Shown here: positions 8,279 through 15,916 of the stretch, piece after piece
Layout of the letters: each line of letters begins with the position of its first letter
Position numbering within the stretch: position 1 is the first letter of the stretch
Origin: Streptomyces cinerochromogenes
Lineage (GTDB): Bacteria; Actinomycetota; Actinomycetes; Streptomycetales; Streptomycetaceae
Direction: 5' to 3'
Length of the DNA stretch: 64,000 nucleotides
Assembly: GCF_014648635.1 (NCBI RefSeq)
Contig: NZ_BMRM01000008.1
Span: forward strand, 186,001-250,000
The notes under the pieces: generated by a model
What the model was told of the DNA's origin: nothing
What the model saw: the letters and a program-made list of their open reading frames with translations, nothing else
The model's database searches: none
Position numbers and translations under genes: made by a program

Positions 8279-8680
8279 CTATTTCAGAACAGCTTCGCGC
8301 AGCAGCTTCATTCCCACCAGCTCCGAGTGCTGAGAACAGCGCGGTTTCTCGGCACCGAGGCTGGTGGCCAGGGCGCGCATCTTCTCGTTGTAACCGTCCA
8401 GCGCCGCCATGTTCGGTAGTTCGACGAGGAGCATGAAGTCCCAGTCCTCAGGGGTGTTGAGTGGTGCCATCAGCACCCGATAGCCGAGGATGATGCCCTG
8501 CTGCTTGGCGGCCTCCATCAGAGGCTTCCACTGAGTCCCCAGACAGGACAGGTAGGAAGGCGTCTGCCCCCTCTTGGCACGAATGAACTGGACGGACCAG
8601 ACCGAACCCTCCGAATAGGCGGCATCATTTGCGATCGCCTCTTCCGGGGTTTTCGTCGACGGTGCTCTCGAATCGGCCAC
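8279..8680 (-). CDS. Small dimeric alpha/beta-barrel-like protein (133 aa)
   Basis: Starts at GTG 8678-8680 behind a strong GGAGGAG site; a far-upstream in-frame start would give an implausible basic extension. The pattern fits a ferredoxin-like dimeric alpha/beta barrel: a strand (VWSVQFIRAK), a helix, a second strand (GIILGYRVLMAP), then WDFMLLVELPNMAALDGY. Such proteins are often small oxygenases, isomerases or structural subunits. No catalytic residue can be assigned. It is the first gene of the operon leading to the 62-residue peptide, the JmjC oxygenase and LanB. Confidence 0.65.
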   Translation of the reverse strand: MADSRAPSTKTPEEAIANDAAYSEGSVWSVQFIRAKRGQTPSYLSCLGTQWKPLMEAAKQQGIILGYRVLMAPLNTPEDWDFMLLVELPNMAALDGYNEKMRALATSLGAEKPRCSQHSELVGMKLLREAVLK

Positions 8681-8892
8681 TGACGCTCCTCCACCCCGAC
8701 CGTTCAACTGGGCTCTCCCATGCTCCTGCGACGGCCGGTCGGGCGCAAGTCGAGTGTGCAGGAGAAGCCGGGTACCGCAACGACATAGAGCTTCCCGAAT
8801 TGCCATTCGAGTGAAGATCGCGTTGCGGGTCTCCGGCGTGTTGTCTTCTACTGAGGATCGGCTCCCGATACCCCCTCCGAAAGGACCGAACC
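8681..8892. promoter_or_regulatory. Divergent promoter region of the LanB operon and the 107-residue gene
   Basis: A 212-base gap between divergent starts (GTG 8680 on minus, ATG 8893 on plus). It must carry promoters for both directions and is locally less GC-rich. I could not identify a convincing -35/-10 pair or a clear operator. The arrangement suggests co-regulation of the candidate precursor and the enzymes. Confidence 0.4.
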
Positions 8893-9216
8893 ATGGCAGC
8901 GCAAGCGAGCGGCACAGCTCGGTGGACGATGATTGACGAGGTCTCGGAAGAGATCCGATCCGAGCCGTGGAGCATGTACTGGCGTGAGTGGAAGAGCGAC
9001 AGCGAGGAGTTCGCACGCTTCCTGCGCGAACCGATCGCTGTGCTCGCAAAAGAGATCAGCGAGGTCGAGCAGGACTGGACAGTGACCTCCACGATCGCCA
9101 ACCATCACGTGGGTATGGGCCACAGCGGCATCTGCATCGTCGCGACCTCCGTGCCGAGCGAGCGCCGAGTCTATCTGTGGATGTACAAGCACGCCCCGGA
9201 CGAAGAAGGCGCGTAA
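8893..9216 (+). CDS. 107-residue protein with NHLP-like leader segment, candidate RiPP precursor
   Basis: Residues 38-70 (EEFARFLREPIAVLAKEI, then DWTVTSTIANHH) follow the layout of nitrile-hydratase-like leader peptides: a helix with an F-x-x-x-L-x-x-P block, then a strand ending before a cleavage region. The following segment, GMGHSGICIVATSVPSE, contains Gly residues, Cys81 and Ser/Thr and would be a plausible core, with a C-terminal tail rich in aromatic and charged residues. It is divergent from the LanB operon and is followed by a strong hairpin. The ATG has a good purine-rich site (CGAAAGGACC). Precursor status is inferred; it could equally be a small NHLP-fold partner protein. Confidence 0.55.
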   Translation: MAAQASGTARWTMIDEVSEEIRSEPWSMYWREWKSDSEEFARFLREPIAVLAKEISEVEQDWTVTSTIANHHVGMGHSGICIVATSVPSERRVYLWMYKHAPDEEGA

Positions 9217-9656
9217 GGCTTCCCCCGGTTCATTGGCTCGCCTTCATCCGCGTGAAATTCACCGCGGGACGAGGAGGCAATCCACGGCCGGGGAGGGAAC
9301 CCCGGCCGTGGGCGGAACCACCGCGGCGGCGCCCGGCGCGTGAATCGTCTTCGAGGCCGTATCCGGCTTCTCGAGGCCGCCCACCCTACGCGCATGGGCT
9401 CGCCGCGGTCACACCCCCGTCGCCCTCGTATGACCGTGTCCCGTTCGGACCACGGCCCGGCCGGTGTGTGAGCGCCTGCCCGGGGGCAGTGGGTGGCGTG
9501 GGGCAGCCTCCACGGGCCAAAGGTGTGAACCCGGGCCACGCCCCTTGAGCTGCGGCGTGCCGCACACATTTCGTAGCGGCTTCCCTCTTAGCTAGGAACC
9601 GGGTCGCGGTCAGCACCTGCCGGCCTACCTGATCGACGCGACCGGAGGAGAGGGCA
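9217..9656. other. 440-base non-coding gap with hairpin
   Basis: No convincing gene on either strand. The left part holds the hairpin at 9282-9311. The right part ends with an AT-richer stretch (around 9585-9600) and the GGAGGAG ribosome site of the next gene, so it probably carries that gene's promoter. Confidence 0.5.
9282..9311 (+). terminator. Hairpin downstream of the 107-residue gene
   Basis: Perfect 12-base arms (CCACGGCCGGGG and CCCCGGCCGTGG) around a six-base loop, 65 bases after the stop codon. There is no T-tract, as is usual in Streptomyces. It probably ends transcription of the candidate precursor gene. Confidence 0.7.
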
Positions 9657-10343
9657 TTGGGCACGCAACGATCCACTGTGATGTCCCGCGCTGCGACCGT
9701 GCGCCGTATCGACGCACTGTTCCAGGCCATGGAGACAGACTTCCTGCTGCGAGAACAGTTCATCACCGGTCCGTCCCAGGTCCTGGTGGAGTACCTTGCG
9801 GGCCCATCCGTTTCACGGGAGCAAGCGGCCCTCACCGACAGGCTCATCTACTCGGTCTTCGCCAACCCGAAGCTGCTGGAGTGGTTCCAGAAGTACGTGC
9901 ACCGTCACACGGACAAGGTGCCCACTAGGGGGCAGTTCCTCGCCGACTTCTGCGAGGCGACTGTCAGCCATGGTGGCCGGGACGTCGTGGCCGTTCTACT
10001 GGAAGGGTGTGTGGCAGAAACCGGAATCTACGTGCTGACCGATGAACTGCTGCATTACTTCGTCAACCTCCATATCGCCCAGACACAACTCTGCGAGGAC
10101 GGGGACGGCAGGGCGAACGGGGAGCCGGCAGTGGACCAGGAGCACCTCGGCATGCAGGCCCGAGCCGGCACCACCCCGTTCGTGACCAACATCACCTGGG
10201 AAACGTACATCCGCATCCAGCAGCCAGACGATGACCAGGCGTTCAGCGCACACTTCGTGCCCCCGTACGTCGCAGTGACCCTCAACGGTCTGGCCCGGTA
10301 CGCAGTGGAGCTTCAGGCACACGACGCCTTCCAGCTCGGGTGA
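9657..10343 (+). CDS. 228-residue protein with NHLP-like N-terminal helix, coupled to an oxygenase
   Basis: Starts at TTG 9657, chosen because GGAGGAG sits six bases upstream; ATG 9681 is the alternative. Residues 18-48 (DALFQAMETDFLLREQF then a GPSQVLVEYL block) resemble the helix seen in nitrile-hydratase-type leaders and Ocin-ThiF-like peptides. The middle is helical (TDRLIYSVFANPKLLEWF) and the C-terminus is beta-rich (TTPFVTNITWETYIRIQQ). Its stop overlaps the GTG start of the TPR-oxygenase (GTGA, 10340-10343), so the pair is probably co-translated and may be substrate and enzyme. No enzymatic motif is visible. Confidence 0.65.
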   Translation: MGTQRSTVMSRAATVRRIDALFQAMETDFLLREQFITGPSQVLVEYLAGPSVSREQAALTDRLIYSVFANPKLLEWFQKYVHRHTDKVPTRGQFLADFCEATVSHGGRDVVAVLLEGCVAETGIYVLTDELLHYFVNLHIAQTQLCEDGDGRANGEPAVDQEHLGMQARAGTTPFVTNITWETYIRIQQPDDDQAFSAHFVPPYVAVTLNGLARYAVELQAHDAFQLG

Positions 10344-11671
10344 TCCACGTGGGCACGTCGTGGAACGCCGGATCGGCCGTCGCCCGTGCGAGGGCGACTG
10401 TCATTGCCGGACGTGCGGAGGAAGCGGCGCGACTTCTCAGCAACGCCCTGCAGGCCGGCCCGGAAGACTGGGCGGCCCGACGCGAGTTGGCGCTCTTGCT
10501 GGCCGCCTCGGAACGCTGGGACGAGGTGCTGCCGTTGCTGCGTGACGACATGCGCACGCGCGCCGACGACTTGGCGTGGGCACCGGACGTGCTCAATGCG
10601 GCCTTGGAGCACGGCGACTTCCCGCTCGCCGAGAGGTGGGCCTCGCTTTTCGCCCAGTTGCGCTGGGGCGCTTCCTCGAGTCCGGCTGAGCGCTCGACCA
10701 TCGCACTGAGCGTTCCCAAGTTGCAGCACGACATCCACCAGATGCAGTATCTCCAACGCTTGGGTGTGTTGGGCACGGAGTACAGCCGGGTTGTCGATGC
10801 CTACCAAGCCGTGCGCGACCGGCTGGTGGCCAAAGGCCCCGAAGCTCGGGAACCCCTAGACTCCGATGCCAACCGGTGTATCGCCGCCACCTACAACCGT
10901 CTGCTGCATGTCCGCCACACACCGCGCGTGGCGCGTGCCCTGTCACATCGCTGGGACCCCGCAACCGTTGAGGAGCAGTACCTGGCGAACGCACCCGGCG
11001 TGGTGTACGTGGACGACTTCCTCACCGAGGAGGCGCTGAGCGAGCTGTATCGGTTCTGTCTGGAGTCGACGGTGTGGTTCGGCAACCGCTATGCGCACGG
11101 CCGGCTGGGCGCGCTCATGCAGGACGGGTTCGTCTGCCCCCTGCTCATGCAGATCGCCCAGGAACTGCGAGACGCTCTGCCTCGGCTCATCGGCGATCGA
11201 TACCCGCTGCGCCAGATGTGGGGCTTCAAGTGCGGCCCCCACGTACCCGCTGACGTCACCACGCACGCGGACTTCGCCGCCGTCAACGTCAACTTCTGGG
11301 TCACTCCGGACGACGCGAATGCCGACGAGCACTCAGGGGGCCTGGTGGTCCACGACATCGACGCCCCCTTGTCCTGGGGCTTCGACACCTACAACGGCTG
11401 CCAGGACGTCATCCGGCCCTTCCTGCAACGCCGACGGGCCCGCAGCATGACCATCCCCTACCGGCAGAACCGGGCGGTGATCTTCAACTCCGACCTTTTT
11501 CACGCGTCGGACGCGATCTGCTTCCGCCCTGGCTACGAGAACCTCCGCATCAATGTGACAATGCTTTACGGCGACCGCGAAGAGGAAATCCACCATCCCC
11601 GGCTATCAGGACCCGGAACAGCCGGGGTCAGGCCGGCCTGGCGGTCGGCGGCATTCACACGACGGGTATGA
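10340..11671 (+). CDS. TPR-containing 2OG-Fe(II) oxygenase
   Basis: A 443-residue two-domain protein. Residues 15-110 are TPR-like helical repeats, for example GRAEEAARLLSNALQAGPEDWAARREL split over two helices. The C-terminal domain carries the prolyl-hydroxylase-type triad H309-x-D311 (THADFAAVNVNFW) and H388 (IFNSDLFHASD), with R403 (NLRINVTML) in the 2-oxoglutarate position. HSGGLVVHD matches the E/SGGxL strand of the double-stranded beta helix. Proteins of this layout hydroxylate peptides or proteins. The start is GTG 10340 within the overlap with the 228-residue gene, its likely partner. Confidence 0.85.
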   Translation: MIHVGTSWNAGSAVARARATVIAGRAEEAARLLSNALQAGPEDWAARRELALLLAASERWDEVLPLLRDDMRTRADDLAWAPDVLNAALEHGDFPLAERWASLFAQLRWGASSSPAERSTIALSVPKLQHDIHQMQYLQRLGVLGTEYSRVVDAYQAVRDRLVAKGPEAREPLDSDANRCIAATYNRLLHVRHTPRVARALSHRWDPATVEEQYLANAPGVVYVDDFLTEEALSELYRFCLESTVWFGNRYAHGRLGALMQDGFVCPLLMQIAQELRDALPRLIGDRYPLRQMWGFKCGPHVPADVTTHADFAAVNVNFWVTPDDANADEHSGGLVVHDIDAPLSWGFDTYNGCQDVIRPFLQRRRARSMTIPYRQNRAVIFNSDLFHASDAICFRPGYENLRINVTMLYGDREEEIHHPRLSGPGTAGVRPAWRSAAFTRRV

Positions 11672-11886
11672 AAGGTGCCCCTTCACGGGTGTCACGCGGT
11701 GGCGGGTAGCCAGAGGATTCCGGTGAGGGCACGGCTTGCATTTCGGGTCGACGTGACAGGCCGAGGGACGCGCGCCGCCGTCTGGTTGCCCCGTGGTCGT
11801 GGACGCCTTCCGATTCGAAGGCCCTCTTCCCCAGGACGAAATTTCGCGGGAAAGTAGGACATCCTTCCACTGAGAGGACCTCCCCC

Positions 11887-12345
11887 ATGCGCCTGACGCG
11901 CACCGCAGTCCTGACCGCCACCACCATGCTCACCCTGCTGCTTCCCGCCACCGACGCCCGCGCCGCCGCCATCGCCTGCGGCGGCTCCGTCTCCACCCAG
12001 GGCATCGCCGCCAACGGCTGCATCAGCGCCGAAAAGGGCAAGGAAGGACGCGTCTACACCCGCGAGATCAAAGCCCACGTCGTCCTGACCAACACCCGCC
12101 CCCACGCCGCCTACGTCGACTACGAAGCCTTCTTCCGCATCGTCTCCGGCGGCCACTGGGTCAAAATCGGCAACGGACGCACCCTCGTCCCCCGCCGCAC
12201 CACCACCGGCCCCATCGAAATCGGCAGCACCACCCGCGTCTGCTTCGTCGTCAACGCCAAGGCCGAGATCCGCGTTCACGTCAAACCCGCAGGAGGTGCC
12301 TGGAGCAACTGGACCGGCGCCGCGACCTCCCAGTGCCAGACCTGA
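11887..12345 (+). CDS. Secreted small Cys-containing protein (152 aa)
   Basis: A classical signal peptide occupies residues 1-26: MRLTRT, a hydrophobic core, then DARA before the cut. The mature part is about 126 residues with four Cys (31, 45, one in RVCFVVNAK and one near the end in SQCQT), suggesting two disulfides. It contains Ser/Thr-rich beta strands. The GAGAGGACC site just before ATG 11887 supports the start. Small secreted proteins of this type are common in Streptomyces, but I cannot name this family. Confidence 0.7.
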   Translation: MRLTRTAVLTATTMLTLLLPATDARAAAIACGGSVSTQGIAANGCISAEKGKEGRVYTREIKAHVVLTNTRPHAAYVDYEAFFRIVSGGHWVKIGNGRTLVPRRTTTGPIEIGSTTRVCFVVNAKAEIRVHVKPAGGAWSNWTGAATSQCQT

Positions 12346-12493
12346 CCGCATGGCGCCCTGCGCACGGCGTCCCCGTGAAACCCAGGCAGACATTCTCGCG
12401 GGGACGACGTGCCCGCCCACGGTCCCCAGTGCTCACCCAGCGGCTCCCTGCCCGGCCCCGGCAGGACCGGCGTCACAGGCGCGCGGGCATGGC

Positions 12494-13138
12494 TCAGGCC
12501 GAGACAGGCGTACGTGACAGGGCGGTGCGCAGCGCGAAGACACCGAGCAAGCCGCCTGAAGCGAACCGCTGAGCGGTCATCACGCGGGGCCGGCCACCCA
12601 GAAACCCCGACACCCGTGCTGCGCCCAGCATGATCAGAGCGTTCACGGAGATCCCGACGATGATCTGCACACCACCGAGCTGGAGCAGCTGCGCCCAGTC
12701 CGGGCCCGCCTGCGCATCCATGAACTGGGGCAGAAGAGCGGCGTACATGAGAGCGATCTTGGGGTTGAGCAGATTGGTCAGGAGCCCCATCGAGAACAGG
12801 CGGGCGTCAGAGACCGGAGGCAGGTCCTGGGCCGGGGCGAAGGGCGAGCGGCCACCGGGCTTGAGCATGGCCCAGGCCAGGTAGGCCAGATAGGCGGCCC
12901 CGGCGAGCTTGACCACCGTGAACGCCAGCGGCACGGCGGCGAACAACGCGGACAGACCCGCGGCCGCGGCCAGCAGGTAGCACAGAAATCCCACGGCGGT
13001 CCCGCTCAAGCTGACCAGGCCCGCCCTGCGGCCTTGGGTGATCGCGCGAGAGGCGAGGTGGATCATGTTCGGTCCGGGAGTCAGGGCCATGCCCAGTTCG
13101 ACCAGGGCCACTCCCCCCACTGCGGCCAGACTGATCAC
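12494..13138 (-). CDS. LysE/RhtB family amino-acid exporter
   Basis: A 214-residue membrane protein with the family start (ELGMALTPGPNMIHLASRAITQGRRAG, here split as the GPNM signature and the RxAG turn) and about six hydrophobic segments, including AGAAYLAYLAWAMLK and GLLTNLLNPKIALMY. Members export Lys, Arg, Thr, homoserine or related compounds by proton exchange. The substrate cannot be told from sequence. It stands alone, convergent with the secreted protein gene. Confidence 0.9.
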   Translation of the reverse strand: MISLAAVGGVALVELGMALTPGPNMIHLASRAITQGRRAGLVSLSGTAVGFLCYLLAAAAGLSALFAAVPLAFTVVKLAGAAYLAYLAWAMLKPGGRSPFAPAQDLPPVSDARLFSMGLLTNLLNPKIALMYAALLPQFMDAQAGPDWAQLLQLGGVQIIVGISVNALIMLGAARVSGFLGGRPRVMTAQRFASGGLLGVFALRTALSRTPVSA

Positions 13139-13398
13139 CGGTCAACTCCCGTTCGGTTGCCGGGTACCTGGACCCGGAGTGGGGCGGCGCCCGGCTGCGC
13201 CGGGCGGCTGCGACGCATCGACAGTGCCTGCATCGCCTGCCTCAGGATACGGCCCTGCCGTTCGGTGTCCGCGCACCCTCACAGATTACGGCGCCCTCCC
13301 GAACAGCATCCGGCATACGAACCCGTTCCACCATAGTAATGAGGAACTTCTGTCCCTCCGACGATCCTTTCTTCAAGCTTGAGACCACCCTCTGTGAT

Positions 13399-13845
13399 TC
13401 ACCCATTGCAGTTCGGGCAAACGGAGACTTCGGACGGGTTGACTCGGATGAGAACAGCCTCTTTCAGTTCCAGAACCGCTTCCACCGCCTCCCGGCCGTG
13501 TGCTCGGATCCCTTGCGCAACAAATTCGTAGGCACCATACACGTGCCCGCAGTTCTCACATGGTGTGCGGTTTGCAAAATGAATCACATCCTTCAGGCCG
13601 AGATCCGTTTCGATCCTCTTCAGCTCATCAGAAGACACTACCTCGACCTTGAGCGCCTCGATTCGCTCAGGAGTCCAGTACCATGCCATTACCGTGTCAG
13701 CAACGCCACGGGGGACGTAAAATGACGCCGACACTCCACCGTCGACTGCCTTCTTGATTATCTCGACGATTGCCTCATCGTCTGCCGAGATGACCGTGCC
13801 CCCGCTAGCCGCAACCTCGTCGATGCTCGCGATCCTGCGCTCCAT
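13399..13845 (-). CDS. Two-CxxC protein, probable zinc-binding (148 aa)
   Basis: Start ATG 13843-13845 is chosen because CTGGAGG lies about eight bases upstream; a longer reading would add a Ser-rich, non-conserved extension. The C-terminal third holds two CxxC pairs (C96/C99 in PCENCG and C143/C146 in VCPNCNG) separated by a helix, which could form a zinc ribbon. The N-terminal part looks alpha/beta (ADDEAIVEIIKKAVDGG, ASFYVPRGVADTV). No known family is recognised. It stands alone, with a long non-coding stretch upstream. Confidence 0.7.
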   Translation of the reverse strand: MERRIASIDEVAASGGTVISADDEAIVEIIKKAVDGGVSASFYVPRGVADTVMAWYWTPERIEALKVEVVSSDELKRIETDLGLKDVIHFANRTPCENCGHVYGAYEFVAQGIRAHGREAVEAVLELKEAVLIRVNPSEVSVCPNCNG

Positions 13846-14687
13846 GAGCGGTGACCTCCAGAAGCGTGAAGAAACGTACAACCGGGCGGAGTGGCCACTT
13901 GAAGAAAAGCGCGAAGGGAACGACATCCCACGTTCGGTTACTCAGCGGCGTAAACACCGGCGACTCCAGTTTTGCACCCCTGAACCGACACGCAAGTCGA
14001 CCATGCGGGCGACGATATTTCTCGTGCTGGTGCAGCCCCGCTCATCGGGTCACCCAAGGCAAACCGCAATGGCTTTGGGCAACCGACGTGACCATCGCCC
14101 TGGCCGCAATGACCTTGCAGTCAGCAGTTCAAAACGCAGATACGACCCAGCCGAGGTCGACAAAGGCGACCAACGGACGTGTCCACGCCTGCCCCTCGGC
14201 CCTAGAAGCCCCAGGCGCGAGGCGCCTGCTCTCCTCCCGAAGCGGGGCTTGGCGGAGAGCCCGTGCGCGACCAGGCCGTCGAGCCGAACCGAAGGGACCG
14301 CCCGGCGGGCTTCTCGAAGACGGTCAACAGGGCTTCAGGACACGGCGTCGTCTACGCCACGCAGAACGGGGACCTGCCGGTCGACGGACGCACGCCCCGG
14401 TGAGGAAGAGGATGCACGTGGAGGACGAACTGGCCGCGCTCGCGGGAGCCGGAGCCACCGTCCTGGTCGCCGCGGTGATACGTAAGGCCGAGAGGTTGCC
14501 CCGGGCGTCCGTTCTGCGGGGCCGGCCGATCTCCCGCATAGTGGTCGCGGTGGCCTCTTCCAGGGGCAGCCCGCCGGCGGGATCAGCGCCTTCGTGCCCT
14601 GACATCGTTGTCCGGCGCTCGGCGGCCGGCACGGGAAGGACCCGCACCTCGGAAGCGACGCGCCCGACGGCGCGCAAAGGAGGCTGT
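13846..14687 (+). pseudogene. Non-coding stretch with decayed remnants of a small two-gene module
   Basis: No intact gene fits the 842 bases. Two plus-strand fragments look real but broken. Frame 14323-14403 reads NRASGHGVVYATQNGDLPV then stops, like the C-terminal half of small streptomycete proteins with a VYQAxGD motif. ATG 14412 begins HVEDELAALAGAGATVLVA, like the start of companion proteins, then loses similarity. Their order and spacing match that module, so I read them as remnants. The left part should hold the promoter of the two-CxxC gene. Confidence 0.4.
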
Positions 14688-15902
14688 ATGTCGTTCCACG
14701 ACACGGAAGTGCCCGTCTGCCCCTTCGACTTCGCCGACGCGCTGGAGTTCGATCCCGCGCTGGCCGCGCTGGCGCAGCGCGGCCCGGTCAGCAGGATCCG
14801 GTTGCCCTACGGCGAGGCCGAGGCGTGGCTGGTGACCAGCTTCGCCGGAGTGCGTCAGGTGACCTGCGATCCCAGGTTCAGCCGGGCGGCCATCGTGGGG
14901 CGCGACTATCCGAGGATGACACCGGAGCCCATCGTGTCCCCGGAGTCGATCAACGTGACGGACCCCCCGCACGTCACCCGGTTGCGGCATGTGACGGCCC
15001 AGGCGTTCACCCGGGAGCGGGTGGCGGCCATGCGGCCGGCCGTGGATCGGGTGGTGGCCGGGCTGCTCACGGCGATGGCCGAGGAGGGGCCGCCCGCGGA
15101 CCTGGTGACCCATCTGTCGGTCCCGCTGCCCCACCTGACGATCTGCGAGCTGCTCGCCGTCCCCGAGACCGACCGCGACGAGCTGCGCGCGTACACCATG
15201 CGGCTGCTGGCCACGTCGCCGGACGCCCGGCAGGACGCGGCCGACGCCAAGGCCAGCCTCCGGAAGTACTTCGCCGAGCTCATCCCGGCCCGCCGGAGCG
15301 CGCCCGGCGAGGACCTGCTCAGCGCGATGGCCACCGCCGAGGTCCCGGAGGGCGAGGAGCCGCTGAGCGACGACGAGTTGGCGGTCCTGGCGGTGACGCT
15401 GATCCTCAGCGGCAACGACACCGCGACCTGTCAGATCAGCAACATCGCCTATCTGCTGCTGACCCGGACCGAGGAGCGCGCGGCGCTCGCGCGCGACCCG
15501 GAGCGGTTCCCCGGTGCCCTGGAGGAGCTGCTGCGGTTCATCCCCTTCCGCAAGGGCGTGGGCATCCCGCGGATCGCCCTGGAGGACGCGGAGATCGAGG
15601 GGACCGCCATCAAGGCCGGCGACTACGTGCACGTGTCCTATCTGGCGGCCAACCGCGACCCGGCCGTCTTCCCCGACCCGCACGCGCTCGACCTCGAACG
15701 GCCCGTGCGCCCGCACATGACGTTCGGCTGGGGCGGGCACCACTGCCTCGCCGCCCCGCTCGCCCGGGCGGAACTGGACAGCGCGGTCACCGGCCTGCTG
15801 GCCCGCTTCCCCGGCCTGCGTCTCGACGTCGATCCCGACGACATCGAGTGGGACACCGGCACCATCCGCCGTTTCCCGCTGCGGCTGCCGGTCACCTGGT
15901 AG
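14688..15902 (+). CDS. Cytochrome P450 (404 aa)
   Basis: ATG 14688 follows an excellent AAAGGAGG site. The I-helix reads LILSGNDTATCQ: the oxygen-activating Thr is present, but the usual AGxxT is SGNDT. The K-helix ExxR is EELLR, and the heme loop is FGWGGHHCLAAPLAR with the axial Cys. Length and an N-terminus without a membrane anchor fit a soluble bacterial class I P450 that takes electrons from a ferredoxin. No ferredoxin or reductase gene is adjacent, and neighbours give no pathway. The substrate is unknown; such P450s usually hydroxylate secondary metabolites or xenobiotics. Confidence 0.93.
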   Translation: MSFHDTEVPVCPFDFADALEFDPALAALAQRGPVSRIRLPYGEAEAWLVTSFAGVRQVTCDPRFSRAAIVGRDYPRMTPEPIVSPESINVTDPPHVTRLRHVTAQAFTRERVAAMRPAVDRVVAGLLTAMAEEGPPADLVTHLSVPLPHLTICELLAVPETDRDELRAYTMRLLATSPDARQDAADAKASLRKYFAELIPARRSAPGEDLLSAMATAEVPEGEEPLSDDELAVLAVTLILSGNDTATCQISNIAYLLLTRTEERAALARDPERFPGALEELLRFIPFRKGVGIPRIALEDAEIEGTAIKAGDYVHVSYLAANRDPAVFPDPHALDLERPVRPHMTFGWGGHHCLAAPLARAELDSAVTGLLARFPGLRLDVDPDDIEWDTGTIRRFPLRLPVTW

Positions 15903-15916
15903 GGCCGGGGCGGGCG

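Noticed and set aside
11692..12420. Minus-strand Gly/Asp/Ala-rich open frame
   Set aside because: Antisense to the secreted-protein gene, which has a clear signal peptide and ribosome site.
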